Positions 1 to 12,100 of a DNA stretch of 64,000 bases are shown piece by piece (position 1 is the first letter of the stretch; every line of letters begins with the position of its first letter). The stretch is from Williamsoniiplasma luminosum (GTDB lineage: Bacteria; Bacillota_I; Bacilli_A; Mycoplasmatales; Mycoplasmataceae). The stretch is from contig NZ_CP024963.1 in assembly GCF_002803985.1 (NCBI RefSeq), forward strand, positions 310,001 to 374,000. The letters are read 5' to 3'. The translations under genes and the position numbers were made by a program. Below the pieces are notes generated by a model. It was not told the DNA's origin. It made no database searches and worked only from the letters and a program-made list of their open reading frames with translations.

Positions 1-108
1 AAAACTATCTTATTAAACCCTCGAGCAGAAAGAGCAATGATCGAAACCCAAACTATTTCGAACTATGAAAAAATTAAACTCGAAAAATTAATGTACAATT
101 TGAATTAG
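1..108 (+). CDS. 3' end of an unknown gene (partial)
   Basis: An open frame enters from the left edge and stops at a TAG at 106-108, giving 35 residues that end LMYNLN. The tail is charged and probably helical (ERAMIETQ, EKIKLEKL). A short hairpin with a T run follows at once, consistent with the end of a gene. Too little is present to name a family, and chance cannot be excluded. Confidence 0.4.
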   Translation, partial: KTILLNPRAERAMIETQTISNYEKIKLEKLMYNLN

Positions 109-111
109 TGG

Positions 112-128
112 AAAAACGTGTGTTTTTT
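112..128 (+). terminator. Short hairpin, possible terminator
   Basis: AAAAAC (112-117) and GTTTTT (122-127) form a six-pair stem with a GTGT loop just after the stop of the partial upstream gene. The stem is short and AT-rich, so it is weak support. Confidence 0.35.
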
Positions 129-187
129 AGTAGTTGATTTTTCCAATGCTAAAGATTACAATAACCACATAGCCAGAGGAAAACGAG

Positions 188-1090
188 ATGGAAAAATTTG
201 AATTGATCTATGATTATAGAGATAACAAACATTATAATGTTGAATTGTTAAATTTAATGAAGAGAGAAGGCGCTAAATCAACATTCGAAGATTGAATGGT
301 TAGATACCAATGAGATGATAATTATGTGCCTTTTGCCTTAGTTAATCATAAAGGTGATATTGTTGCCAATGTTGGAGTGATGAAAATGAGTGTTTTCGTT
401 GGAAACACTCGATATAAAGGAATTCAATTAATTAGTTTGCTTGTCAGAGATTCATATAAGAATCAAGATGTGGAATCAATTCTTTTGAATATGATTGTGA
501 ATAAATTTGAAAATGTCGTTGATGCGATTTATTCTTTTGACGAAGACATCAATGAATTCTTACAAGATTTCCCTCATTTTGACAAAATTGAAGAATTTAT
601 TTATAGCAAAAAATGAGATCCTGAAAAAGCATCAAGTGGTGTGATTGTCAAAAAAATGGATCTTTCAAACAGCAAAGAATTTGATTTGCTATATCACGAA
701 ATTAAACATACAACTAGAGTGTCCCCAATTATAGCCACTAGTGGAGATGTTTCAATTAAATTATTTAATATTTTAAAATATTATGATCGAAACGTTTATC
801 ACGTCCCATCAAAAGATGCGTTCGTTATTTTTACAAATATCGATAATGTTTTTAGAATCGTTTCAATATATTCTAAATCACAATGTGATTTACAAGAATT
901 GTTGAATATTTTAGTACCCAAAGGAACTACTAGAGTTGAGTTTGGATTTATTCCCGGACCAATCATTACAGACATGGATATAATTCCCAATACTGAAGGA
1001 AACAAAAAAAATAAAATTTTCCTTCGTGATATTTCAGCAGGTGTTGATAAATCTAAAATATTCTTTCCAACACTATCTCGAGGAAGATAA
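188..1090 (+). CDS. GNAT-like N-acetyltransferase (300 aa)
   Basis: Reads as 300 residues with in-frame TGA as Trp at several sites. The stretch around residues 47-100 (FALVNHKGDIVANVGV, then YKGIQLISLLVRDSYKNQDV and a helix) resembles the beta-strand/motif A/helix core of GNAT acetyltransferases, which move an acetyl group from acetyl-CoA to an amine. The C-terminal half (about 150-300) has no motif I recognise; a two-domain layout like Eis-type acetyltransferases is possible. The ATG at 188 follows AGAGGAAAACG, a fair ribosome site. A terminator follows at 1092. The substrate cannot be read from sequence, and the family call rests on one region only. Confidence 0.5.
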
Positions 1091-1091
1091 A

Positions 1092-1116
1092 AAATAAGTT
1101 TAAAAACTTATTTTTT
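1092..1116 (+). terminator. Rho-independent terminator
   Basis: AAATAAGTTT (1092-1101) pairs with AAACTTATTT (1104-1113) and is followed by TTT. It starts two bases after the stop of the acetyltransferase-like gene. Confidence 0.65.
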
Positions 1117-1139
1117 GTGGTTTATAGAAGGGGGAAATA

Positions 1140-1829
1140 ATGAAAATATTTTCACTTAAAAAATTCTTTCAAAATATACAATTTAAGCTTTTCTTAGAAG
1201 AATGAGAAATTGATTCTAAGAAATTTTCGTATGCGTCAGAAGTGGATAAAAAAAATATTATTCTAAGAAATATGAATGCTTTATTGAAAATTGCTAAATT
1301 GGATAATGATGAATTTATTACCAATATGAACATTATTCGTCTGCTTTCAACCCAGTTATATTACGTTTCAAACAGCGCTTTAGATGCTGAAACTCAACTC
1401 CAATTAAATGAAAGAATTACTGATTTACTGAATGAATTAAATTTGGTTATGACAACTGAAAATTTAGAGCAAAAAGTGATTCAGGACTATGCTTTTTCAG
1501 AGGATCAAATTCAAAAATATTTTAACTATAATCAACTATATTCTTTAATTGCAAATGCTTTTGCAGCCCCTTTTATTCAAGAAGAAAACTACTATTTATA
1601 CTATGAATACGCCTATTATTTATCAATGTATTTAAATTTACATTACTTTTCAAACGTTCAAAATATCAATCCTGATTTTAATGTTTTTCTTGCAAAATTA
1701 TCGACTCAAACCAACATGGTTAGTGCAATTCAAACGATTAATCCAGTTAAATTTAATGATTTAATTATCAAAAATAACAAGTGAATTGGTGCGATAAGAT
1801 TCAAAAAAATGAACAAGGAGAACCAATAA
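1140..1829 (+). CDS. Unknown protein, 229 aa, coupled to cls
   Basis: The ATG at 1140 follows GAAGGGGGAAATA, a strong ribosome site. The frame contains TGA-Trp (residue 22, in EEWEID) and ends at 1829, where its TAA shares its last base with the ATG of cardiolipin synthase (TAATG), so the two are translationally coupled. The protein is mostly helical, rich in Asn, Leu and Tyr (a Tyr cluster near residues 145-165), with no signal peptide or clear membrane segment. I recognise no family. The coupling suggests a job linked to phospholipid synthesis or membrane assembly, but this is inference. Confidence 0.7.
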
Positions 1830-3370
1830 TGAAAAAATCCCTAGTAGCAATCAGCTCTTTAATTTTTATGCTTTCAACCTTAATTGCGGTCGTGGTAATT
1901 CTATCAATCTTTACATCAATAGAAGCTTTATGACTTCTATTTGGGCTAGAAATGGCATCTGTTGCTTGAGCTTTTGTTGTTTTATTAAATCCAAAAAGAA
2001 GAATCGAAACTAGACTTAGATGAGCTTTATTTATCACTTTCATTCCTGTAATTGGGCTTGGTTCATATTTATTTTTTGGAAGAATTTATCGATATAAAAT
2101 TGGTCGAGAATATAAATTTAAAAACTTTGCAGATTTCAAATCTACTTCAAAAGAAAGCCTAGAAAAAGAAATCATTAAACCAATAATTGATGTGGAAATT
2201 CCACAATTTAAACGTGCATTTATAATGCCTTTAAACCAACAACATCAAATCATTTATAAAAATTCAAACACAGAATTCTTTCCAAATGGAGCCAAAGCTT
2301 GAATGCAAATTTTACAAGATGTTAGTTGTGCTAAAGAATATATTTTGATCAATATGTACATTGTTGCTGATGGTGAACTTTTCAGAAATTTATTGAATAT
2401 TTTTAAACAAAAAATCAGTGAAGGTGTAAGGATATATATTCTTTATGATTTTATCGGATCTTATGGAAGGATCTCCAAAAAAAACATTGAAGAATTGACT
2501 AACATGGGGATTCATATCGTGTCTTATTCACCTGTTCGTTTTCCATTCATGGATTGGAAAACCAACTATCGTGATCATAGAAAAGACATTTCTATTGATG
2601 GTGAAATTGGTTATGTTGGTGGTGTAAATATTGCTGATGAATACATCAATCAAAACAAAAATTTTGGTTATTGAAATGATTCAATGGTTAGAATTGTTGG
2701 CGAAGGAGTTCAAGGCATTGAAAAGGTTTTTGTCTCTGATTGAATGTTTGTAACGCAAAAATCAATTATTGATATTGAACCAAACATTGGTAAAAAAAAT
2801 ATTTCAAAACACAATGAATCAAACAATTTAACCCAGATCGTTACAACTGGACCTAATCACGAATCACCAATGCATTTTGATCTCTTGTTAAATTTAATTC
2901 AAAGTGCGCAAAAAAGAATTTGATTACAAACTCCCTATTTTATTCCTCCGATTGAAATGATCAAAGCAATTGCTTCAGCTGCAAAATCAGGGATCGATGT
3001 GAGATTAGTTTTACCGGGCATGTCAGATAAAAGATTCCTCTTAGATATTTCTAAAAAATGAACTGATGATTTGTTTAAAGCAGGGGTAAAAATTTACTCA
3101 ATTCACAACACTTTTAATCACACAAAAGCATTTCTATTTGATGATCAAGTTGCGTTACTAGGTTCAACCAATTTAGATTACCGAGCACTTTTTTCAAATC
3201 AAGAAACAATGGCTTTGATTAAATCAGGAACCTTTAATTCGCAGTTGACTCATCGATTTGAAAAAGACTTTTCGTTGTCAAAACTATACACTGAAAAACC
3301 CTCACAAAATTGAAATAAATTTTATAAAGCATGAATTATGACTTTGAATGTTATCGAACCATTGTTATAA
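1829..3370 (+). CDS. cls: Cardiolipin synthase (phospholipase D family)
   Basis: A 513-residue protein of the usual length for bacterial Cls, which joins two phosphatidylglycerols into cardiolipin at the membrane. Three hydrophobic stretches lie in the first 90 residues (residues 5-28, 33-52, 65-85). Two PLD motifs are visible: HRKD starting at H250, followed by GEIGYVGGVN, and HTK starting at H431, followed by FDDQVALLGSTNLD. Trp codons are a mix of TGA and TGG. It overlaps the upstream unknown gene by one base. Its 3' end carries the extended -10 element that probably drives the next gene. Confidence 0.95.
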
Positions 3371-3393
3371 TATGCAATAAAAAAGTTTATAAT
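3363..3393 (+). promoter_or_regulatory. Tandem -10 elements upstream of membrane protein
   Basis: TGTTATAAT (3363-3371) is an extended -10 that overlaps the cls stop codon, and a second TATAAT lies at 3388-3393. Either would start the mRNA of the membrane protein at 3413 with a very short leader. No good -35 was seen. Confidence 0.45.
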
Positions 3394-3412
3394 AAAAAAA
3401 GAGGTGAAAAAG

Positions 3413-4393
3413 ATGGTTAAAGAATTCGATGTAGAGTTTGGAATTAAAAACATATATCCTACAATCAAAACAGAAATTCATAAAGATGAAAAAATTATTG
3501 GAAGTATAATTACAAGAAAGGTTGAAATTGCTGAAGCAACTTCAATCAAATATATAGAATTAGTGTTAACTGATTCGAATATTTGATTTTTTGAAAAAGA
3601 AATGGACAACCCTGATAGTAAAGTTGAATTTGAAAAATTTGATATTAGAGATGTGAAGATGATTTCGATTGAAAAAAGTAAATCCAATCAAGAACTGGCA
3701 ATCCTTAATGTCGTTGTTAAGGGCAAAGCTTTTGTTTTAGATACCATTCAAAAAACATTGGCAGAAGATTTTGTGAGCACAATGAAAAAAAATATTCTGA
3801 AAACTCACAATGATCAAGAACATTATAAATTTACTGATTTAAATGAAGAAAAATTAGAAAATTTTGACAATTTAACAATTGAAAAAACAACAATCAAAAG
3901 AGTTAAAGAAAATGTCATTGCCAAATTCTTCTTCAACTATACTTCAATCCTTAAAAGTGTTCCAACTTTAGAAGTTCTGTTCATTATTTCCTCTCTTATT
4001 TGATGAATCGGTGATGTTATTTTCCTGGCATTAATCGGACGTCCAACAATCACCCCAACAAATGCAGCATACTACTCAATTGGAGTAATTATGTTAATCA
4101 CTAGTCTTTTTAATGGCTTGGTTTTAGCAGCACATTTGATGAATTTTATTGAAAAAAATAAAATTCATAAACAAATGAAAAAAGGTTTAATTTTAATCAT
4201 CTTTGATATCTTATTATTTTCAACAAGTATTATGATGTTGGCACAAGCAAAACCAATCATTTTAGTAGCATTTCTAACTATCGATATGGTTTTAATTATT
4301 GCAATTTGTTTTTGAGTTGGAATTGATTTAACTCAAAATATTTTGGAACTTAAAAACCAAAATCATCACAACCAACAAGTAAATAAAGAATAA
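3413..4393 (+). CDS. Membrane protein with soluble N-terminal domain
   Basis: 326 residues. About 180 N-terminal residues are soluble and beta-rich. Four hydrophobic segments follow, near residues 185-212, 220-245, 254-275 and 278-302, ending in a short polar tail rich in Asn, His and Gln. The ATG at 3413 was chosen because AAAGAGGTG (3398-3406) is a good ribosome site at the right distance; a GTG at 3404 lies inside that site. A terminator follows at 4406. I recognise no family. Confidence 0.75.
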
Positions 4394-4405
4394 TAAAACT
4401 TATTT

Positions 4406-4443
4406 AAATCTCGTAACTACAAACAATAGTTACGAGATTTTTT
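4406..4443 (+). terminator. Strong rho-independent terminator
   Basis: AAATCTCGTAACT (4406-4418) pairs perfectly with AGTTACGAGATTT (4428-4440), followed by Ts. It closes the membrane-protein transcript before the str operon. Confidence 0.85.
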
Positions 4444-4544
4444 GATCATTCTAAACACCCAAATACGCCCGATAATCCTTCAAAATTTAATGTAAAAGAT
4501 AAAAAAGATTTAGTTTAAAAAATATTTATCATTTTCATAAAAAT

Positions 4545-4580
4545 TGTATATAATATTAATTGTGTGAGTTCGATACACAC
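4545..4580 (+). promoter_or_regulatory. rpsL promoter and leader hairpin
   Basis: TATAAT at 4549-4554 is a consensus -10. Directly downstream, GTGTG (4562-4566) can pair with CACAC (about 4576-4580) around the loop AGTTCGATA, which places a small hairpin at the very start of the rpsL mRNA. The S10 operon leader at 44981 has the same GTGTG...CACAC design. The rest of the 211-bp gap (4394-4604) holds only the upstream terminator. Confidence 0.5.
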
Positions 4581-4604
4581 GGATAAGTGAAAGGGGGAAA
4601 TACA

Positions 4605-5015
4605 ATGCCTACAATTAACCAATTAGTAAAAACTAATCGTAAAGCCAAAACATGAAAAACTAAAGCGCCAGCCTTAAACCGCGGTGTAAACAGTTTAAAA
4701 AAGAAAGTAACTAAAGTTTCTTCACCACAAAAACGTGGAGTATGTACTCGTGTTGCTACTATGACACCTAAAAAACCTAACTCAGCGTTACGTAAATATG
4801 CTCGTGTTAGATTAACAAACGGAATGGAAGTGAATGCTTACATTCCAGGAGAAGGACATAACTTACAAGAACACTCAGTTGTTTTAATTCGTGGAGGTCG
4901 TGTTAAGGATTTACCTGGGGTACGTTACCATATTATTCGTGGTACATTAGATACTCAATCAGTTGCAAAACGTAAACAAGGTCGTTCATTATACGGAACT
5001 AAACGTCCAAAATAA
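4605..5015 (+). CDS. rpsL: 30S ribosomal protein S12
   Basis: 136 residues, full length. The sequence [12 protein letters not shown], the central [21 protein letters not shown] and the C-terminal [14 protein letters not shown] are classic S12, which sits at the decoding centre of the 30S subunit. The start follows GAAAGGGGGAAATACA, a strong ribosome site. First gene of the str operon, with rpsG 63 bp downstream. No sign of damage. Confidence 0.98.
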
Positions 5016-5078
5016 AAACAATAAAAAATCAAGATTTGTGTTCAACACAAATCAAAATATGAAAGGAGAATTACAACC

Positions 5079-5546
5079 ATGCGTAAAAATCAAGCAATAA
5101 AAAGAGACGTTTTATCAGATCCAATTTATAACTCAAAATTAGTTACAAAAACAATTAACAAAATTATGTTAGATGGTAAAAGAGGAACAGCTCAAACAAT
5201 TATTTATACAGCATTTGATATTATCAAAGAAAAAACTGGTCAAGAACCAATCGATGTTTTTAACAAAGCAATCGATAACATTCAACCACACTTAGAACTT
5301 AAAGTTCGTCGTATTGGGGGAGCTAACTACCAAGTTCCAGTTGAAGTTTCAAATGAAAGAAGAATTACATTAGCGTTACGTTGATTAATTAACTATGCTC
5401 GTTTAAGAAACGAAAAAACAATGGAAATTAAATTAGCAAACGAAATTATTGATGCATCAAATAATATGGGTGGATCAGTTAAAAAACGTGAAGATACACA
5501 TAAAATGGCAGAAGCAAACAAAGCGTTTGCTCACTACCGTTGATAA
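5079..5546 (+). CDS. rpsG: 30S ribosomal protein S7
   Basis: 155 residues. [22 protein letters not shown] and the central [17 protein letters not shown] are typical of S7, which nucleates assembly of the 30S head. TGA codes for Trp after LALR and near the C-terminus (HYRW). A GAAAGGAG ribosome site precedes the ATG. It lies between rpsL and fusA in the usual str order, and the gap to fusA is 14 bp. Confidence 0.98.
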
Positions 5547-5560
5547 TAGAGAGGAAAATT

Positions 5561-7636
5561 ATGGCAAGAGAATTTCAATTAAAGGATACTCGTAACTTTG
5601 GAATTATGGCGCACATTGATGCTGGTAAAACAACAACAACTGAGCGTATCTTATTCCATACAGGGAAAATTCATAAAATTGGTGAAACTCATGAAGGAGC
5701 TTCACAAATGGATTGAATGGCACAAGAACAAGAACGTGGAATTACAATTACATCTGCTGCAACGACTGCGTTTTGAAAACACAATCGTTTCAACATCATC
5801 GATACTCCTGGTCACGTTGACTTCACAGTTGAAGTTGAACGTTCATTAAGAGTTTTAGATGGAGCTGTGGCTGTTTTAGATGGTCAGTCAGGGGTTGAAC
5901 CTCAAACTGAAACTGTTTGAAGACAAGCGACAACTTACCGTGTTCCAAGAATTGTTTTTGTTAACAAAATGGACAAAACTGGAGCTGATTTTGAATATTC
6001 AGTTAAATCGATCGGAGATCGATTGGGAGCAAAAGCTTCACCAATCCAATTACCAATCGGGGCTGAAGAAAACTTCACAGGGATCATTGATCTTGTGGAA
6101 ATGAAAGCTTATCACTACGATGGTGGTGCTGACGAAGTCGCAACACCAATCGAAATTCCAGCTGATATGTTAGAACATGCAAAAGAATTGCGTGGTCACT
6201 TAGTAGAAGCTGCAGTTGAATATGATGAAGAATTAATGATGAAATTTTTAGATGGAGTTGAAATTACAATTCCTGAATTAAAATCAGCAATTCGTAAAGG
6301 AGTTATTAGTGCTAACTTCTTCCCAGTTTTAGCTGGATCAGCTTTCAAAAACAAAGGGGTTAAATTATTGTTAGATGCAGTGATTGACTACCTTCCATCA
6401 CCACTTGATGTTCCTTCAATTAAAGGGATGTTATTAGATGGAACTGAAGATGAAAGACATTCAACAGACAACGAACCTTTCTCAGCTTTAGCTTTTAAAG
6501 TGATGACTGACCCATTTGTTGGGAAGTTAACATTCTTTAGAGTTTATTCAGGGATTTTGGAAAAAGGAAGTTATGTTTTAAACTCAACTAAAAACCAAAA
6601 AGAACGTATTGGACGTATTTTACAAATGCATGCCAACAACCGTACTGAAATTGAAATCGTTTATGCTGGAGATATCGCTGCTGCTGTTGGGTTGAAAAAC
6701 ACAACCACTGGAGATACTTTATCAGACGAGAAAAAACCAATTATCTTGGAATCAATGATTTTCCCAGAACCAGTTATTCAATTAGCTTTAGAACCAAAAA
6801 CTAAAGCTGACCAAGAAAAAATGGGAATTGCTTTAAACAAACTTTCAGAAGAAGATCCAACTTTCAGAACTTATACAGATGAAGAAACTGGACAAACTAT
6901 TATTGCTGGAATGGGTGAATTACACTTAGATATTATTGTTGACCGTATGCGTCGTGAATTCCACGTTGAAACCAACGTTGGAGCACCTCAAGTGTCATAC
7001 CGTGAAACAATTAAATTACCAGCAAAAGGTGAAGGTAAGTACATTAAACAATCTGGTGGACGTGGATCATATGGTCACGTTGTGATTGAATTTGAACCAA
7101 ACCATGATAAAGGATTCGAATGAATCGACAAAATTACTGGTGGACGTGTTTCAAAAGAATATATCAATGCAGCTCGTGCTGGATTAGAAAACACACTAAA
7201 CAACGGAATTATTGCTGGATACCCAATGATTGATGTTAAAGCAACAATTATTGATGGATCAATGCATGATGTCGATTCAAACGAAATGGCTTATAAAATT
7301 GCTGCTTCATTTGCTTTAAAAGAAGCAGCTAAAAAAATGAACCCTGTGCTTTTAGAACCAATTATGAACGTTGAAGTAACTATTCCTGATGAATATTACG
7401 GAGATGTAATGGGTAACATTTCATCAAAACGTGGATTAATTGAAGGTTCAGAACAACGTGGAAACGCTCAAACTGTGAAATCAAAAGTCCCATTAACAGA
7501 AATGTTCGGGTACGCAACAGAGTTGCGTTCATTCACACAAGGTCGTGGAAACTACACAATGATTTTTTCTCACTATGCAGAAGCACCAAAATCAATCGCA
7601 GAAGAAATTATCAAAAAATCAGGTAAAAAAGATTAG
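5561..7636 (+). CDS. fusA: Elongation factor G
   Basis: 691 residues, normal EF-G length. It is the GTPase that drives tRNA and mRNA translocation. The P-loop AHIDAGKTT is near residues 17-25, with DTPGHVDFT and [10 protein letters not shown] as further G motifs. The C-terminal domains IV and V include the GGRGSYGHV and [12 protein letters not shown] regions. TGA-Trp codons occur several times (for example [12 protein letters not shown]). It is co-transcribed with rpsL and rpsG. Confidence 0.98.
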
Positions 7637-7779
7637 TTTAAAACTAGTCACTATATAGCAAAAATCTGAAAAAAAGATTAAGATAATATAGTAAAAAATA
7701 AACGTCCCTACGGGGGCCAAAAGATGTTAGAAAGTAAATTTAATATCGCTATTTATGAAAAAACAAGGAGAAATTTAAA
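7637..7779 (+). promoter_or_regulatory. fusA-tuf spacer, possible tuf promoter
   Basis: This 143-bp AT-rich spacer has no terminator I can support. GATAATATAG near 7682-7691 could serve as a -10, allowing separate transcription of tuf. A GC-rich patch around 7704-7718 (GTCCCTACGGGGGCC) stands out and may fold locally. No function is assigned. Confidence 0.3.
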
Positions 7780-8967
7780 ATGGCAAAAGAAGCATTTGAC
7801 CGTAGTTTACCCCATGTTAACGTTGGAACTATTGGACACGTTGACCACGGGAAAACTACTTTAACAGCAGCAATTACAAAAGTATTAGCAGCTGAAGGTG
7901 GAGCAGAATTCAAAGATTACGCAAACATTGATAACGCTCCAGAAGAAAGAGAACGTGGAATTACAATTAATACTTCACACGTTGAATATAAAACAAAAAA
8001 TCGTCACTACGCGCACGTTGACTGTCCAGGACATGCTGACTACGTTAAAAACATGATTACAGGAGCAGCCCAAATGGATGGAGCAATCTTAGTTGTTGCT
8101 GCAACTGATGGACCAATGCCTCAAACTCGTGAACATATCTTATTGTCACGTCAAGTTGGAGTGCCTTGCATGGTTGTTTTCTTAAACAAATGTGACATGG
8201 TTCAAGATGAAGAACTAATCGACTTAGTTGAAATGGAAGTTCGTGATCTATTAACTGCTTATGAATTTGATGGAGATAACACACCAGTTATCCGTGGATC
8301 AGCTTTAGGAGCATTAAATGGTGAAGACAAATGAGTGAAAGCTGTTCAAGACTTAATGGCAGCTGTTGATTCATTCATCCCAACTCCAGAAAGAGACTCA
8401 TCAAAACCTTTCCTAATGCCTGTTGAAGACGTATTTACAATCACAGGACGTGGAACTGTTGCAACAGGACGTGTTGAACGTGGAACTGTTAAAGTTAACG
8501 AAGAAGTTGAAATCGTTGGATTACACCCTCAAGCACACAAAACAGTTGTTACTGGATTAGAAATGTTCAGAAAATTGTTAGACTTTGCTGAAGCTGGAGA
8601 TAACGTTGGAGTATTATTACGTGGAGTTGATAGAAATTCTATCGAACGTGGACAAGTTCTTGCCAAAATTGGAACTATTAAACCACACACAAAATTAAAA
8701 GCTTCAGTTTATGCTTTAACTTCAGAAGAAGGTGGACGTCACAAACCGTTCTTTAACAAATACCGTCCTCAGTTCTACTTCCGTACAACTGACGTGACTG
8801 GAGAAGTTACATTAACAAAAGGTGTTGACATGGTTATGCCTGGAGATAACGTGGAAATGGAAATTGAATTAATTAAACCAGTTGCCATTGAACAAGGAAC
8901 TAAATTCTCAATCCGTGAAGGTGGAAGAACTATTGGAGCCGGAACTGTTATTGGAATCGAAAACTAA
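7780..8967 (+). CDS. tuf: Elongation factor Tu
   Basis: 395 residues, full-length EF-Tu, which brings aminoacyl-tRNA to the ribosome. The P-loop GHVDHGKTT is at residues 18-26, [12 protein letters not shown] and NKCDMV follow, and the C-terminus ends in [14 protein letters not shown]. One in-frame TGA (8332-8334) is Trp. ACAAGGAG precedes the ATG. It follows fusA with a 143-bp spacer and ends at a terminator. Confidence 0.98.
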
Positions 8968-8990
8968 TTAACTATTTTTAGACAATATTA

Positions 8991-9018
8991 AAAAACAACT
9001 TTTGCAAGTTGTTTTTTT
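8991..9018 (+). terminator. tuf terminator
   Basis: AAAAACAACTT (8991-9001) pairs with AAGTTGTTTTT (9006-9016), followed by further Ts. Confidence 0.8.
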
Positions 9019-9053
9019 CTTTTTTTATGAATTTTGTATATGATTGAGGTAAA

Positions 9054-9127
9054 GGAGGGTAATTGGTCTTAAAAAAGGCAAAAAAAGTTTATCAAATGAG
9101 TAAAATTAACATTTGATAATTCTTTTT
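9054..9127 (+). other. Strong SD, mini-ORF and hairpin before the permease
   Basis: TAAAGGAGGGTAA (about 9050-9062) is among the best Shine-Dalgarno matches in the window. It is followed only by an 18-codon frame from a TTG at 9064 (LKKAKKVYQMSKINIW), which runs into a hairpin (TTATCAAATG 9089-9098 with CATTTGATAA 9110-9119) and a T run. It could be a leader peptide with an attenuator, or the remnant of a lost gene. Confidence 0.35.
9089..9127 (+). terminator. Hairpin with T run
   Basis: A perfect 10-bp stem (9089-9098 with 9110-9119) with an 11-base loop is followed by TTCTTTTTT. It has the shape of an intrinsic terminator or attenuator upstream of the FtsX-type permease gene. Confidence 0.55.
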
Positions 9128-9198
9128 TAGATTATTTGTTGCTTAATAGAAAAAATACTATATCTTTTTATTGTGAGCAAAACAAAGGTACTAAAGTT

Positions 9199-12100
9199 AT
9201 GAAATTAAAACTATTTTTTAAACAATCTTTAAAAGACTTCATAACGCGTTGACCGCTTTATTTAGTTTTTAACTTATTTTTCATAGTAGCAACTTCACTT
9301 GCTTTAGGTTTACTTGTGTTTAGTGCAACTTTTACCAAAGATATTAGTCAAACTATGGGCTTGGACAGATACCCCAATGCAAGATTTATTACTCAAAAAT
9401 ATTTAGTTCAATATGAAGGTGAAAAACCACTAGAAGATAGATATAAAAACTTATTTATTCAACAAGAACAAGCAGGATTACCCGTCTATAATTTTTATTG
9501 AGACACAATTAAAGAGGTTGAAAATCCAGGAATTGATGAAAAAATATTTACTGGAGTCATCAATGATCTTTATAAATATTTTGCTTATTTTGAAGGTGAT
9601 ATTTATCGCTGAGATCCGAGTAGAATGATCACAAATTCTTATTTGCAAACACTTCCGACATTGCGACACATTATAAGCAAAGGAGAGTTAAAAATGATTA
9701 ATCTCTATGTTTCTAAAATTCAAAGTGTTTTTAGATCACAATTTCGAGTTAATAATATTCAAACCGCTTTTATTCTTGATAAATACGTCAAACAAAATCC
9801 TGAACAACAAGATTTTGCTTTTCAGTTTGAAAGAACATGAAAAAGTAAAGTTGCAATTGCTAATGTGGATCAAAATTTCAGTGCTGAAATTTTGACAACA
9901 ACACCTTGAATGGGCGATCTTTATAAAGGTTATTATGGTGACGAAACTAGTGAATTATTGGATGTAGATAAAACCGCCACAATACCTAACTATAAGTTAT
10001 TTCATGAAAATTATTTAAACTATACCAATTACATTCAATGGGTTAATTTAAATGCTGAACAAAATAAAGACTATCTAAATAAAGCTAGTCCAAAGTTTGG
10101 TCATTTCTTCTATACTCAACCAAAAACTAAGGAAGATTTAAATTTAAAAATTGGGAACATTTATAATGTTACGGTAAATAATAAAACAGAAACTAAATCT
10201 TATCCTTTACTTTTTGCTGGGACTAATATGGATGCAAGCAATGTGTGACATAGAACAGGTTCTTCTCAATTGTATATGCCAGTGCAAATGATTGATAAAA
10301 TGTTTTATGAAACTTTTCACAATGAAGAGAGTCCGCTTACAAATTTAGAACAATATAATTTTTATTCAAAAAATTTTAACCCTGATCAATTTCCATTAAA
10401 ATTTTGAAAGGAAAATAGCATCGAAACTGGGCAAAAATATTTTTCACAATGATTCCAAAATAACATGATGAAAAAGGTAGATTGACGTCCTGAACCCAAT
10501 TTACAAATTTCTACTTATTGAGAAAAACATGAAACTTTTACAAATGTGACACTAACATTAAAAATATTTCTTTCACTTGCAATCATCATTGTTATCTTTG
10601 TTTTGGCTTTATTATTTTTAATTTTCTTCTTCATCAGTCAACAAATCATTTTACTTCAACAAAGACATTTGTTCTTTTTAAAATCTTTAGGAATCAACAA
10701 TTGGGAATTATCGCTTCTGACAACACTCTCATTTTTAGTTCCGATTATAATTGGTTTTGTCTTAAGTATTCTTGGTTCATTTTGAATTAAAAATATTTTC
10801 ATGAATATAACATATGAAAACTTGAACTTCTATCACGATTTTTTTGCAACCGATCTTGTCTCAATCTTGGTTTCAATGGGTTTAATTTTAATTAATGTTG
10901 TTGCTTTCTTTGTGATCAATATTTTCATTATCAATTCTAAAGTTTTGAAAATATCTGGAATGGGTGTGGCCAAAACCTTACCTAAATTTCAAGTTCATTT
11001 GAAATATACAGTGCGAAAATTGAATAGTAAAACCAGAATTGGTTTGGCATTTGCGTTTAAAAATATTTATAAGAATATAGTTTCTTATGTGATTTTAACC
11101 TTGGCTTTTACTGTTATTCTCTTTTCATTTCAATTTCAAAGATCGATGGGGATGTCAATTAAAACTTATGAAAATTGAAACAGTCCTTATCAATCAATAA
11201 AATTTAATCGTTCAATGCCTGTTTATGCCTATGCTCTCGATCGAGCAAGAACAAACGATGCTTTTGTCAAAGCATATGATGTGATTGATGTTAATGAATT
11301 AAAACAGGAAGATGCCTTGGATGATAAATTTTGAGCACAAGATTTGCCACAAAAAGCACAAACATTAAACTCAGAAATGAATGGTAAGTACATTCCTAAA
11401 AAAACCATTATTAACATTGTTGACAAAATAATCAAAAACCCTAGTTATGAAAATGACATCACTAAAAAGATGAAGGAATTAGAAGATTTGACCAAAACAC
11501 CAGGTTTAAGTATTTCAGTCAATATGATGTTAAATAAATTGGTTGACATTAAACAAAGAATTCCGACATTTGATGGAATTAATATTGTCTTTGGAAAGAT
11601 TGTTGGTCAAAAGCGTGCCCCCACAATTAGTGAGGGCAAACAAATTGGTATTTTTACCACAAATGCAACTGATCCAAAAATTGGAATTGGTTTAAATATT
11701 GTTGCATTTGAAAATGATAATGATTCAAAAGAACGCTTTTATTATGATTCTAATTTTGCAAAAAATACCAGAGAATTAATAGGTTATAGAAGTAATGTTC
11801 TAAACAGAGCTCCTCGACCAAGTCTTTTGGTAAATATTTCTAAGCATTATGCTGATTTTGCACATTTAAAACCAGGTGATCAATTTAATATCAACTTAGA
11901 AGGCCTACCAGCAATTATCAAACGCTCAATCTCAACAAGAACAAATTATGATAATCTCAATTCATTAAGTTTGAAAGTTAATAAAATTATCACCCAAGAC
12001 ACATATATGTTATCGGTTTACTTGCCGCAATCTAATCTGTTTAAATACCTTTCAATAATCAATTCCAAAGATCCGACTTTGGGATTATTGTATGATCACA

